Part shown: one piece after another, positions 8,175-17,093 of the stretch
How positions within the stretch are numbered: the first letter of the stretch is position 1
Layout: each line of letters opens with the position of its first letter
NCBI GenBank assembly: GCA_964242735.1
Contig: CAXTAK010000015.1
Span: 32,677 to 96,676, forward strand
From: CADCUY01 sp964242735
GTDB lineage: Bacteria > Actinomycetota > Actinomycetes > Actinomycetales > Quadrisphaeraceae
Direction: 5' to 3'
DNA length: 64,000 nt
The notes under the pieces: model-generated
Database searches by the model: none
What the model was told of the DNA's origin: nothing
Seen by the model: the letters and a program-made list of their open reading frames with translations, nothing else
Translations under genes and position numbers: made by a program

Positions 8175-11100
8175 GTGGCCACGCAGGCACCACCCCGAGG
8201 GTCGTCGACCGGGCCCTCGGGAGGCGCCGCCCCCCGGGAGGCGCACCGGATCAGGACGCGCCGGGCGGTGCTGGGCGCGCTCGCGGTGCTCGCCGCGCTG
8301 CTCGCGCTGGTCACCGCCGCGTCCCTGCCGTTCGCGCCGGTGCGCCACGACCGGCCCGTGGTGACCTGGCCGCAGGACCCCGCCGCCCCGGTGTCGACGT
8401 CGCTGCTGCTGGTCGCGCACCGCCCCGCGGCGCTGTGGGTGCCCACCACGTGCGCCACCGCGCGCGCGGCGCAGGACCGCGGCGATGGGCTGCTGCTGTC
8501 CACGATGCGCCCGCAGTCCGCCCAGGCCGCCCCGCAGGGGCTGGTGTGGACCGTCGGGGGCGACCGGACGCGCCTGGTCGTCGCCGGGCAGGTCCTCGAC
8601 GACTCCCCGCTGCCCGCCGGGGACTGCTCCCTGGCGGTGGTGACCACCGACGACGGCACGGGGGTGCAGCTGCAGCGCGACGGGCAGGACGTCGGCGAGC
8701 CGAGCGCGGTGCTGCCCGAGGTCGACACCCTCGCCACCTCCCTGAGGGCGCTGGACGCCGCGGCCGGGGAGCAGCTCAGCGCCACGGTGGTCGTCAACGA
8801 CGAGTTCGCCAGCTCCCCCACGCCGGTCAAGACCGCCCTGGTGGTCGCGCTGCTCCTCTCGGGGGTGGTGTGCCTGGTGTGCGTGGGGCTGCTCGACGCT
8901 CCGCGACGGCGTCAGCGCCCGGGTGGTGGCGGTGGCCGGGCGTGGGCGGCGCGCCTGCGCCCGAGGCCCGCCGACGTCGCGGTGGCGGTGCTGGTGGTGG
9001 CGTGGACGGTGCTGGCACCGATGACCGACGACGACGGCTACTACGCCGCGATGGCCCGCAACGTGGCCGCCTCGGGGTACGTCGGGCAGTACTACCAGCT
9101 CTACGACCAGTCGTTCGTGCCGCTGACCTGGCCGTGGTACGCGCTGTCGTGGTGGACGTCGGTCGCCGACACCTCCCTGGGCCTGCGGGTGCCCGCCGCC
9201 GTCCTGGGCCTGGCGACGTGGTGGGGCCTGCGCCGGTGCGCGGACCTCCTGCTGGGCGAGCACCCCCGGTGGGGCGAGCGGGGCGTGGCCGGTCGCGGAG
9301 GTCGGATCAGCGGGCGGGCCACGGCCCTGCTGGCCCTGGCCTTCGCCACGGCGTGGACGCCCTACGTGATGGGCGTGCGCCCCGAGGCGGTGAGCGCCGC
9401 GGCGAGCACCGCCGCGCTCACCGGGGTGCTGATCACCCTGCGCACCGGGCGGCGCCTGCCCCTGGCGCTGGCCGTGGTCGCCGCGGCGCTGTCGTGCGCG
9501 GCGCACCCCACCGGGGCGGTCGCCGTCGCGCCCCTGCTGGCCACCGCCCCGCTGCTGTGGCGCCGCCTGCGCTCCTCGCGCCCGCTGGTCACCGCGGCGC
9601 GGGTGCTCATGGTCGTCGCCCCGGGAGCGATGGCCAGCGCCGCGGGCTTCGCCGACGGCACGGCGCGCGACTTCGTGCGCGGGCGGGAGGTCTTCAAGGC
9701 CGTGGAGGAGCCGCTGACGTGGACCCAGGAGATCCGCCGCTACGAGTTCCTGCTCAACGAGGGCATCCCCATGGGCGCCTACGCCAAGCGGACCGTGGTG
9801 CTCCTGGCGCTGCTGTCGCTGCTGCTGTCCCTGCTGCTGGTGGCCGCGGCGCGGGCGCGGCGCCTGCACGAGGGGCCCGCGGTCAGCGCACCGGGCACCG
9901 CGCTCGCCACCTCGGCCCTGGCCGTGACCGCGACCACCGTGCTGCTGGCCTTCGCCGCGCTGTGGGTCACGCCCAGCAAGTGGACCCACCACTTCGGGAG
10001 CCTCGCCGGGACCGTCCCGCTGCTGCTGACCGCCCTGGTGCTGCTCGGCCCCGACCTCGCGCGGCGGGCCCTTCCCTCGCGGGGCGGTGGCGCGGTGGGG
10101 GTGGCCGCGATCTCCGGTGTCGTGGTGGTCGCGGCGGTGTCGATGTCGGGGGGCAACCTGTGGCCCTACGCCCTCTACCTGGGGCTGCCGCACCCGGGCG
10201 TCAGCCCGTACCTGTCGGTGGTGCAGCTGCGCTCCCCGCTGTGGTGGGTGCTCGGGGCGCTGGTCGCGGCGGGGGCGCTGGCCCTGTGGCAGCGCCGCCC
10301 CGCCGCGCGCGCGGCGGTGGTCGTCGACAGCGGACGTGGTGACGGCGGGACAGCTGGCTCCGGTGCCGGCGACGTCGCGGACGGGGAGGGGCGCCGGGCC
10401 ACCGACGCCCCCGACACCGCCCCGACGGCGTTGGCGCTGCGCACCGCGGGGGTCACCGCGGTGGCGCTGATGGCGGTCAGCACCACCTACCTGGTGGGTT
10501 CCTTCGCCATCGCTGCCGCCGTGACCACGGGTTCCTACTCCCCCGGCGCGGCTCTGCTCACCGACCCCGGTGACGAGCGGTGCGGTCTCGCAGGGGCGGT
10601 CTCGGTCGTCGACGACGCCGCGGCCACGTCCCTGGATGCCGCCCCGGGCTTGGCAGCCACCGCGTCGAGCACCCCGCGCGACGCCTTCACCGAGGGCGCG
10701 GGGTGGTGGCGGGGAGACCCACCGCCGGGCACCGGCGCGGCCCGGACCCCGCTGTGGGGCAGCCTCACCGGCGGCGACGTGGCCACCGGTGAGCTGGTCA
10801 CGCCGTGGTACTCCACCGGCGGTGCCCTCGCCGGCGACGGGGCAGGGGGCGCGGTGACCGTGCTCGCGTCGGGCAACCTGCTGGCGGGGGGCGGGAACGT
10901 CCTGGTCGCGGAGTACGGCGTGCTCACCGGACCACCGGGCCCGGGCGGCGGGGTGCGCGTGACCACGGTGGAGCCGCTGCTCGACGACGCGTCGACCACC
11001 GAGTGGCGCCACCTGCGCCTCGGCGACGAGGGCGATCCCGACCCCGGCCCCGACGCCGAGGTCGGCACCGCCGACGACCCCGAGCCGGTGCCGCTGCCCG

Positions 11101-11636
11101 CCGCGGCCACCGCGCGCACGGAGGTCCTCGCCGAGGGTTACGTCTACGACCAGGACGCCGCGGCGACCGCGGACGTGGTGCGGCTGCGGGCGGTCGACGG
11201 GTCCGCTGGCGGGGGCGGGTGGCTGGCCGTCGGAGCCCCGTCGGTGGCGCCGGTGACCACGATGGCCGAGCTCGTGCCCGGCGACGCCGTGGTGGCCGTC
11301 AACTGGCAGCGCAGCTACCTCTTCCCCTGCCAGGACCAGGTGCTGACCGCGCACGGCATCTCCGCCCGTCCCACGTGGGCGGTGCTCTACGGCGAGCGCT
11401 CCTTCGAGGGCATCGGCGACAGCGTGTGGCAGCCCGGCCGCGGTGGGCTGTTCGCCCAGGTGCCCGAGGCCGCGACCATGACGCAGCTGAGCAGCGAGCT
11501 CACCGACACCCCCGAGGTGGGCTGGGGGCAGCTGGCGCGCATCGAGTGGCCCTACGCCGCCGACGCCTACGACCTCGAGCTGCTCCCCGAGGTGGCCGCG
11601 GGCACCGACGGCCCCAGCGCCCCTGCCCTGGGCTGA
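8175..11636 (+). CDS. EmbC-like arabinosyltransferase (GT-C)
   Basis: This 1153-residue protein has Emb architecture: one N-terminal membrane anchor, an extracytoplasmic domain (about 45-215), a multi-pass GT-C core, and a large C-terminal extracytoplasmic carbohydrate-binding domain (from about 780). The catalytic loop APMTDDDGYYAAMARN near residue 283 matches the essential Asp pair of mycobacterial EmbC. Other family blocks include LTWPWYALSWW, KWTHHFG, and in the C-terminal domain VAVNWQRSYLFPCQDQ. GTG 8175 lies 6 bp after GGAGG; an in-frame GTG at 8169 is too close to it. The enzyme should add arabinofuranose from decaprenyl-phosphoarabinose to a galactan or lipoglycan. Nearby ubiA and PAP2 make the donor precursor. 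Which glycan it builds is unknown. Confidence 0.9.
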   Translation: MATQAPPRGSSTGPSGGAAPREAHRIRTRRAVLGALAVLAALLALVTAASLPFAPVRHDRPVVTWPQDPAAPVSTSLLLVAHRPAALWVPTTCATARAAQDRGDGLLLSTMRPQSAQAAPQGLVWTVGGDRTRLVVAGQVLDDSPLPAGDCSLAVVTTDDGTGVQLQRDGQDVGEPSAVLPEVDTLATSLRALDAAAGEQLSATVVVNDEFASSPTPVKTALVVALLLSGVVCLVCVGLLDAPRRRQRPGGGGGRAWAARLRPRPADVAVAVLVVAWTVLAPMTDDDGYYAAMARNVAASGYVGQYYQLYDQSFVPLTWPWYALSWWTSVADTSLGLRVPAAVLGLATWWGLRRCADLLLGEHPRWGERGVAGRGGRISGRATALLALAFATAWTPYVMGVRPEAVSAAASTAALTGVLITLRTGRRLPLALAVVAAALSCAAHPTGAVAVAPLLATAPLLWRRLRSSRPLVTAARVLMVVAPGAMASAAGFADGTARDFVRGREVFKAVEEPLTWTQEIRRYEFLLNEGIPMGAYAKRTVVLLALLSLLLSLLLVAAARARRLHEGPAVSAPGTALATSALAVTATTVLLAFAALWVTPSKWTHHFGSLAGTVPLLLTALVLLGPDLARRALPSRGGGAVGVAAISGVVVVAAVSMSGGNLWPYALYLGLPHPGVSPYLSVVQLRSPLWWVLGALVAAGALALWQRRPAARAAVVVDSGRGDGGTAGSGAGDVADGEGRRATDAPDTAPTALALRTAGVTAVALMAVSTTYLVGSFAIAAAVTTGSYSPGAALLTDPGDERCGLAGAVSVVDDAAATSLDAAPGLAATASSTPRDAFTEGAGWWRGDPPPGTGAARTPLWGSLTGGDVATGELVTPWYSTGGALAGDGAGGAVTVLASGNLLAGGGNVLVAEYGVLTGPPGPGGGVRVTTVEPLLDDASTTEWRHLRLGDEGDPDPGPDAEVGTADDPEPVPLPAAATARTEVLAEGYVYDQDAAATADVVRLRAVDGSAGGGGWLAVGAPSVAPVTTMAELVPGDAVVAVNWQRSYLFPCQDQVLTAHGISARPTWAVLYGERSFEGIGDSVWQPGRGGLFAQVPEAATMTQLSSELTDTPEVGWGQLARIEWPYAADAYDLELLPEVAAGTDGPSAPALG

Positions 11637-12189
11637 GGCGGCGGTGGGCGGCGAGGGTGTCCGGGGTCCAGCCGCAGACCAGCCGCAGGCCGACGTCCGC
11701 GCCGGCACGCTGGCCCCGGCGCGGCCCTTCGACCGCGCCCGGCTGGTCGCCATCGACTCCTGGGTCGAGGTGCTCGACCACCTCCGGGCGGCAGCGCTGC
11801 CGCAGGACGTCGACCTCGGTGCTCCCGGTCTCGCCGACCGGACCGGTGCCGAGCGGCCGCGGCGGCCGACCGCTGGGACGCCTGCCCGACCTGGGGCCCG
11901 CACCTGGAGCGGTCCGGTTCCGTGGTGCTCGAGGAGCGCGCCTCCACCTGCGCGTGCGGCACCCGGCGCCGCCTGCGGCCCACCGCTGCGCGCACGAGGG
12001 TTCCAGCAGGGTGCGGTCGGGGCTCGCCGACCGGCTCGACGCCGACGACCTGCGGACCCTCGACCACCCGCTGGCGGACGACCCCCTCGAGTCCCGGCTG
12101 CGCCGTCGTGACCTCGTGGTCCGCAGCGACCGCACCGCCTGGGCGGCGCGCCGTGCCTGAGACGACCGGACCAGCGGTCGAGAGCGGGG
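11637..12189 (+). other. Gene-poor stretch, possible degraded coding sequence
   Basis: No intact gene is convincing here. On the plus strand, protein-like pieces occur in different frames: FDRARLVAIDSWVEVLDHLR around 11730-11790 and ADRLDADDLRTLDHPLADD around 12025-12085. Their natural composition suggests one old gene broken by frameshifts. I cannot assign a family. Confidence 0.3.
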
Positions 12190-13008
12190 TCAGGGGGTGG
12201 GTGCACCAGTGCGCAGCTGCGGTGAGACCTGGGCGAGGATCCCGGGACGTCGCCGACGGGCATCCGCGGGCCGCCCGCGACGTACCGGCCCCCGGGTCGT
12301 GGTGCTCCACCTCCTGGTGCCGAGGGCTTCCTTCAAGAAGGCCGTCGGGGAGGGGGTGCCCGACCGGGTGATGACCTCGATGGTCGAGCGGGGGTGCTGC
12401 GGTCGGGTCGCCTCCCTGACGAGGGTGTCCGCGAGGTCGGCGCGGGAGGTGACCCGCCCGGCTAGGCGCCGTGGCGCGACCTCGTAGTCGTCGGTGGGTC
12501 CGGTCGTGTCGAACAGCCCCCCCGGTCGCACGATGGTCCAGTCGAGGCTGCTGTCCTGGACGATCTCCTCCATGCGCTGCATGTCGTCGTACAGCGTGCG
12601 GCCCACGACGTGGCGCAGGACGGGCAGGACGACCTTGCGCCCGACCAGCGACTCGCCGGGCGCGTCCTCGCTCGCCACGGTGGTGGAGGTGACGCAGACC
12701 AGGCGCTCGACCCCGTGGAGGGTCATCGCCTGCGTGATGTGGGCGATCCCCACCGAGTACACCGTGATCTTCTTCGGGCTGTAGGGCACGCCGTACGTGG
12801 AGATGACCGCCTGCGGTCGCGCGGCGAGCACCCGCTCGACCCCGTCACGGTCGGTCACGTCGGCTTCGACCACGTGCAGGTGCGGCGAGGTGAGGGGGTA
12901 CTGGTCGGGGTGGCGGGTCACCGCGGTGACGTGGTGGCCGGCGGTCAGGGCCTGAGCGACCACCTGACGACCGGTGGGGCCGTTGGCCCCGAAGACGGCG
13001 AGGTCCAT
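12190..13008 (-). CDS. NAD(P)-binding (NmrA/SDR-like) protein
   Basis: This 272-residue atypical short-chain dehydrogenase opens with the dinucleotide-binding stretch LAVFGANGPTGRQVV. It continues with TRHPDQYP and a mid-domain DWTIVRPGGL block typical of NmrA/YwnB-like oxidoreductases and redox sensors. ATG 13008 follows GAGGAGGAG. The last 30 or so residues are Arg/Pro-rich and look like read-through of non-conserved sequence, so the original stop may have been lost. The gene follows a PNPOx-fold remnant transcribed in the same direction. Substrate and role cannot be read from sequence. Confidence 0.8.
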   Translation of the reverse strand: MDLAVFGANGPTGRQVVAQALTAGHHVTAVTRHPDQYPLTSPHLHVVEADVTDRDGVERVLAARPQAVISTYGVPYSPKKITVYSVGIAHITQAMTLHGVERLVCVTSTTVASEDAPGESLVGRKVVLPVLRHVVGRTLYDDMQRMEEIVQDSSLDWTIVRPGGLFDTTGPTDDYEVAPRRLAGRVTSRADLADTLVREATRPQHPRSTIEVITRSGTPSPTAFLKEALGTRRWSTTTRGPVRRGRPADARRRRPGILAQVSPQLRTGAPTP

Positions 13009-13059
13009 GATCTCCTCCTCGGAGGTCGACGGTCTGGTTCTCGCGGCCGTCGTCGCGCT

Positions 13060-13444
13060 GCCCGGTGGCGCGCGCCGTGACGAAGGAGAGCAGCGACGCC
13101 ACGCCCAGCCCCGACGGCGACGTTCCACAGCTCCTCGGCCTCGGCGACGTCGTGCACCACTTCGGCGTCCCCGGCGAGCAGGACCCACGAGTCCCTCGTG
13201 GCGAGGGTGACGTCGACGTGCGCGCCGTGGCGCACCTGGTCGACCTCGCGCGCGTCGGCGTCGGGGAGGAGCTGAGGTCGCCGTCGACCGCGACCCCCTG
13301 CACGGCCACCGGGCGGCTCACGAGGCGACCGGTCGCCTCCGTCGTCGTGAGCACGCACACCAACGCGCCGGCGATCGGCTCGGCGACCTCGGCGACCTCG
13401 GCGACGCCCCGGTGCTCGTCGGGGGTCCGGGGGGCGGGGCGCAC
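13060..13444 (-). pseudogene. Frameshifted pyridoxamine 5'-phosphate oxidase-fold (general stress protein 26-like) gene
   Basis: GTG 13444 follows GAGGAGGA and begins an FMN-binding split-barrel protein: LVCVLTTTEATGRLVSRPVA is in one frame. After GDLS (about 13272) the conserved continuation LPDADAREVDQVRHGAHVDV and DSWVLLAGDAEVV is in another frame. A single missing base explains the switch. The end (after AEELWNVAVG) also leaves the family pattern, so the C-terminus is truncated. A short tandem of GCGACCTCG (encoding Val-Ala-Glu) lies near its 5' end. Related intact proteins are F420/FMN split-barrel stress proteins. Confidence 0.65.
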
Positions 13445-13599
13445 GGGTCCTCCTCGGGTCGGTGTCCGTCCTGGCGGCTGGGTGCCGTGCCTCGCCCGGG
13501 GACCCGGGCGGGAGCGGAGGGGAGCAGTGGCGAGCGGCGACGCGTCCCGGCGACGGCTCGTCCTGCGGATGGCTGAGCATCTCACCGATCCAGGGAGTG

Positions 13600-13890
13600 G
13601 GCGTGGTGGACGACGGCGGCAGCACGCGCGAGGAGCTGGTGCGCCCGACCCAGCTGCTGGTCGTGGAGGGCACCGAGGTCGTGGGGCCCTCGCGGCCCAG
13701 CACGGTCTCCACCACACCGACGTCGAGGCGCTGACCCGGGTGGTGGTCACCCGGGAGAGGGGACGCCGATGACCGCGGGCGCGCTCGCGGAGGACTGCCC
13801 CCCTGGCAGCGCGACCACGCCGCGATGGACCGCTTCACCCCCGAGGAGCTCGAGGTCGCCCGCCACCACCTCACGACCACCGGCGAGCGG
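13600..13890 (+). pseudogene. Remnant of a MarR-family regulator
   Basis: Three blocks in register with actinobacterial MarR proteins are scattered over frames: VVDDGGSTREELV (from about 13603), AQHGLHHTDVEALTRVVV (about 13695-13745), then MTAGALAE (13769) and AAMDRFTPEELEVARHHL (about 13820). The recognition helix and wing between the third and fourth blocks are missing. Frameshifts plus an internal deletion make it non-functional. Assignment rests on block order alone. Confidence 0.45.
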
Positions 13891-14718
13891 CCGCGGCCGC
13901 TCGCCGGTGGTCCCCGCGTCGGGAGACGACGGGGTCGACCTCGGCGGGGGTGTCCTCGACGCTCCGCCGTCAGGTCCGTCCTCCCAGCGATGGAGCCCTC
14001 CCTGCCGGCTCCGGGTGGGACGGCCCGGGCGGGCCGCGCCGACGGGCTCGTGGTGATGGCCGCGACTCCCTCGAAGAGGCGCAGCGCCGACGTGTCCACC
14101 GCTGTGCTGGGGCTCGTTGCGAGGGTCGGGAGCCTCGCGGGGCTGGTGGCCAGCTCCTCCACCGGACGGGTGGTCGTGCTGCTCGCCGACGGCGACCACT
14201 GCACGTCCGTGCCCGCGGTCAGCCGGGGTCGCGCCGGGGGTCGGGATCGACGAGAGCCGTTGCCTGACCAGACCGCTGCCCCCGGGGCCCACCGCACGAC
14301 GCACCTCACGTGGCAGCGAGGACGCGAGGACGGGGTCCCCGCCGTCGTCGACGTCGTCCGTTGCGGTCCGCGAGCGCTCCCCCGTCCCGGAGGAGCGCTG
14401 AGCGCAGCCGCAGGGCAGCGGCCGCGAACGGGGGAGCACCCCGCGGGATCGACGCACCGCCCCTGCGGGACGACGGCGCGCACGCTCGTCACCAGCGGTC
14501 CGAGGAACTCCTGGAGCACGGCGACGGCGGCGTCCTCGCCCGGGTCGGTGGATCAGTCCGCGCTGGTGGGCGGTAGCACCACCGGCTCCTGCCTCGTGAC
14601 GTCCGGACGCCGGGCCGAGCCGACGGTCACCGGGCCCCGCCCCAGGGGCGCCGAGCAGCGGTGGTCTCGCCGGTGCGCAGCGCCAGGGCGGCGCCGGTGG
14701 TGGTGGTGTGAGCCGCGA
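13891..14718. other. Region without a recognisable gene
   Basis: Open frames exist on both strands, as expected at this GC content, but none has a consistent domain, start site or natural composition. A stretch on the plus strand around 14060-14200 (SADVSTAVLGLVARVGSLAG) looks protein-like and could be another decayed gene. No terminator, RNA or mobile-element signature was seen. Confidence 0.4.
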
Positions 14719-15480
14719 TCATCCCTGGACCGTCGGGCGCAGCACCAGCTCACCGATCTCGACCTCCGCCGGCTGGCTGACGGCGTAGACGATCGCCTGG
14801 GCGACGGCCTGCGGCGACAGGCCCATCTCGGTCGCCGCTGCCCGGACCTGCGAGCGGACCGCGGGGTCGGTCATGGAGTCGGCGAAGTCGGTGTCGACGA
14901 ACCCGGGCGAGATGGAGGTGACGCGCAGGCCGGGGACGTTCTCCTGGCGCAGGGCCTCGGCTGCGGTGCGCAGGGCGTTCTTCGTCCCGGCGTACACCGC
15001 CATCGTCGGGCTGATCTGGATCCCTGCGGTGGAGATCACGTTGACGATGTGACCGCTCCCCTGCGCCTGGAAGTGCGGGAGGACCGCGGCGATGCCGTAG
15101 AGGGCGCCGCGCAGGTTGACGTCGATCATCTCGTCCCAGTCCTCGACCCGGAGGTCGACCATCGGGCCGATCGGACCGATCCCAGCGTTGTTCACCATGA
15201 CGTCGAGCCGTCCGTGCTCCGCGACGGCGGTCGCGACCAGCGCCTCGAGGTCCTCCCGGCGCCGCACGTCCGTGACGACCGGCGTCGCGCTGCCACCGGT
15301 GGCCCGGATGTCCGCGGCGAGGCGCTCGAGCCTGTCCCGGCGTCGCGCGCCCAGCACCACCGCGGCCCCCAGGGCCGCGAGCGCGCGCGCCGTCGCCTCA
15401 CCGATCCCGCCGCTCGAGCCGGTGATGGCGACGGTCATGCCCTGGAGCCGGTCGAGGCCCAGAGGGCTCTCGAATGTCAC
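14719..15480 (-). CDS. SDR-family oxidoreductase
   Basis: This classical short-chain dehydrogenase (253 aa) has the Rossmann motif TGSSGGIG, the NNAG motif (VMVNNAGIGPIGP), a catalytic Ser in NVISTAG and the YAGTK active-site Tyr/Lys. The ISPGFVDTDF loop is also present. GTG 15480 lies after GGAGG; the ATG 15 codons later starts directly at the Rossmann strand and is the alternative. The gene is divergent from a TetR regulator, and a perfect palindrome sits in the shared promoter region. It is therefore likely the regulator's target, inducible by an unknown substrate. Cofactor preference (NADP, from the ARRRDR segment) is a guess. Confidence 0.88.
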   Translation of the reverse strand: MTFESPLGLDRLQGMTVAITGSSGGIGEATARALAALGAAVVLGARRRDRLERLAADIRATGGSATPVVTDVRRREDLEALVATAVAEHGRLDVMVNNAGIGPIGPMVDLRVEDWDEMIDVNLRGALYGIAAVLPHFQAQGSGHIVNVISTAGIQISPTMAVYAGTKNALRTAAEALRQENVPGLRVTSISPGFVDTDFADSMTDPAVRSQVRAAATEMGLSPQAVAQAIVYAVSQPAEVEIGELVLRPTVQG

Positions 15481-15529
15481 GATGGTCCTCCGTGGTGGTC
15501 GGTGCTGGGGCCCCACGCCACCGCAGAAG

Positions 15530-15544
15530 TGTCAGTCACTGACA
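15530..15544. promoter_or_regulatory. Perfect palindrome, probable TetR operator
   Basis: TGTCAGT-C-ACTGACA is a perfect 15-bp inverted repeat between divergent SDR and TetR genes, 15 bp before the regulator start. Size, symmetry and position fit a TetR-dimer operator controlling both genes. Binding is inferred. Confidence 0.7.
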
Positions 15545-15558
15545 TGCAGGGGTGAGGG

Positions 15559-16131
15559 GTGATCGTGCCACGCACGGACGCGGTCCGACGCCGTCTGCAG
15601 GAGGCCGCCCTGGAGCTGTACGCCGACCGCGGGTACGACGCCACCACGGTCGCCGCCATCGCCCAGCGGGCCGACGTCACCGAGCGGACGTTCTTCCGAC
15701 ACTTCCCCGACAAGCGGGAGGTCCTCTTCGCGGGCGAGGGGGAGCTGACCGACGTCCTCCGGTGGGCGGTCGAGCGGGCCCCCGCCGGTGCGGACGCCGT
15801 CCACCTGGCGCGCGCGGGCGTCCTGGCCGTCGCCGGGCAGCTGCAGGACCGGCGCACCGAGCTGTCCCGCCGGGAGTCCGTCGTGGCCGCCCACACGGAC
15901 CTGCGGCAACGGGAGCGGGCGAAGCTGGCCGGGTGGCAGCAGGCGCTGGACGCGGCGCTGCGTCAGCGCGGGGTCGCGGGCGACGACGCAGCGCTCACGG
16001 CGGGACTGGTCATCGCGGTGCTCGAGGTCACCGCCCGCTCGTGGCTCACCGGCGGCGGCGGGGACCTCCCGTCCCTGGTGGGCAGCGCCCTCGCCAGAGC
16101 CGGGCGGGTCCTGGCCCCCGCCAGGGACTGA
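15559..16131 (+). CDS. TetR/AcrR-family transcriptional regulator
   Basis: The 190-residue protein has an N-terminal helix-turn-helix: LYADRGYDATTVAAIAQRAD followed by VTERTFFRHFPDKREVLF. The ligand-binding C-terminal half is variable, with a GLVIAVLEVTARSWL helix. GTG 15559 is followed closely by a second GTG (15565), and either could be used. It is probably autoregulated and represses the divergent SDR gene through the palindrome at 15530-15544. The inducer is unknown. Confidence 0.88.
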   Translation: MIVPRTDAVRRRLQEAALELYADRGYDATTVAAIAQRADVTERTFFRHFPDKREVLFAGEGELTDVLRWAVERAPAGADAVHLARAGVLAVAGQLQDRRTELSRRESVVAAHTDLRQRERAKLAGWQQALDAALRQRGVAGDDAALTAGLVIAVLEVTARSWLTGGGGDLPSLVGSALARAGRVLAPARD

Positions 16132-16283
16132 TCGCGGGGTCCTGATCGCGGTCGCCGTGATCCGTGGGACGTCGTGGATGCCCGCTGGGTTCCGTCGCAG
16201 GGTCCTCGGCCCGGCCGCCTGCCGGCCGTGGGTCCCGGGGTGTCGCCTGCGGGCCCGGCCCGCCCCCGCCGAGCCGGCCGCCC

Positions 16284-16339
16284 GCTCGACCCGTCGCGCT
16301 CGACCCGTCGCGCTCGACCCGTCGCGCTCAACCCGTCGC
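16284..16339. repeat. Four 14-bp tandem repeats at the 3' end of wzt
   Basis: GCTCGACCCGTCGC occurs three times perfectly (16284-16325) and once with a single change (16326-16339). The wzt stop codon lies in the fourth copy, so the array sits in the 3' untranslated region between the convergent TetR and wzt genes. Slippage here would not disrupt either protein. Confidence 0.85.
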
Positions 16340-17089
16340 GCGCAGGGCGGCCACGGCGGCGCGGGCGTCGGTGTCGGCGATGACCCGCCCGCCCTGCAGC
16401 ACCACCCCGCGGGTGCACAACCGCTCCACCAGGGCGAGGTCGTGACTGACCACCACCAGGGTGCGCCCCTCGGCCCGCAGCGCCTCGACCTTCTCCACGC
16501 ACTTGCGCTGGAACGGCTCGTCACCGACGGCGAGGATCTCGTCGATGAGGAACACCTCCGGGTCGGTGTGCACCGCCACCGCGAACGCCAGGCGCAGGAA
16601 CATGCCCGAGGAGTAGTGCTTGACCTCGGTGTCGATGAACCGCTCGATCTCGCTGAAGGCGACGATGTCGTCGAAGCGCGACCGGATCGTCGCCTCCTCC
16701 ATGCCCAGGATCGCGCCGTTGAGGTACACGTTCTCGCGCCCGGTGAGGTCGGGGTGGAAGCCCGCGCCGACCTCGATCAGACCGGCGATGCGCCCCCGCA
16801 CCCGCACCGAGCCCGACGTCGGGCGCATCACCCCGGAGATCAGCTTCAGCAGCGTGGACTTCCCCGACCCGTTGAAGCCCAGCAGCCCCACCGTCTCGCC
16901 CTGCTCGACCCGCAGGGAGACGTCGTCCAGGGCGTCGAAGGAGTCGGAGAGGTCCTTGCCGCGCACGGCGTAGACGGCCATCTCCTTCAGCGACCGGGTG
17001 TGGCGCAGGGTGAAGCGCATGCTCACCGCGGCGACGTCGATCGCGGTGGTGGCGGTCGTTGCGCCAGGGCGCTGCAGGTCGGCGGCCAC
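16328..17089 (-). CDS. wzt: Polysaccharide ABC exporter, ATP-binding subunit
   Basis: This 253-residue ATPase has Walker A GFNGSGKST, the signature YSSGMFLRLAF, Walker B VFLIDEILAVGD and the switch His in VVVSHDLA. The N-terminal AVRGKDLSDSFDALDDVSL layout is that of Wzt/RfbE/TagH export ATPases. No C-terminal carbohydrate-binding extension is present, unlike O9a-type Wzt. It follows wzm after 4 bp. With wzm it should export a lipid-linked glycan, by context the galactan made by Glf and the GlfT2-like enzyme. Mycobacterial Rv3781/Rv3783 have the same arrangement. Confidence 0.9.
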   Translation of the reverse strand: MAADLQRPGATTATTAIDVAAVSMRFTLRHTRSLKEMAVYAVRGKDLSDSFDALDDVSLRVEQGETVGLLGFNGSGKSTLLKLISGVMRPTSGSVRVRGRIAGLIEVGAGFHPDLTGRENVYLNGAILGMEEATIRSRFDDIVAFSEIERFIDTEVKHYSSGMFLRLAFAVAVHTDPEVFLIDEILAVGDEPFQRKCVEKVEALRAEGRTLVVVSHDLALVERLCTRGVVLQGGRVIADTDARAAVAALRATG

Positions 17090-17093
17090 CGGC

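Noticed and set aside
7875..12263. A very long open frame on the minus strand opposite the arabinosyltransferase gene
   Set aside because: At this GC content antisense frames stay open; its product is Arg/Gly/His-rich with no domains, while the plus strand encodes a full Emb-type enzyme.
16284..16339. CRISPR-like repeat array
   Set aside because: The 14-bp units are directly adjacent without spacers, so this is a simple tandem repeat.
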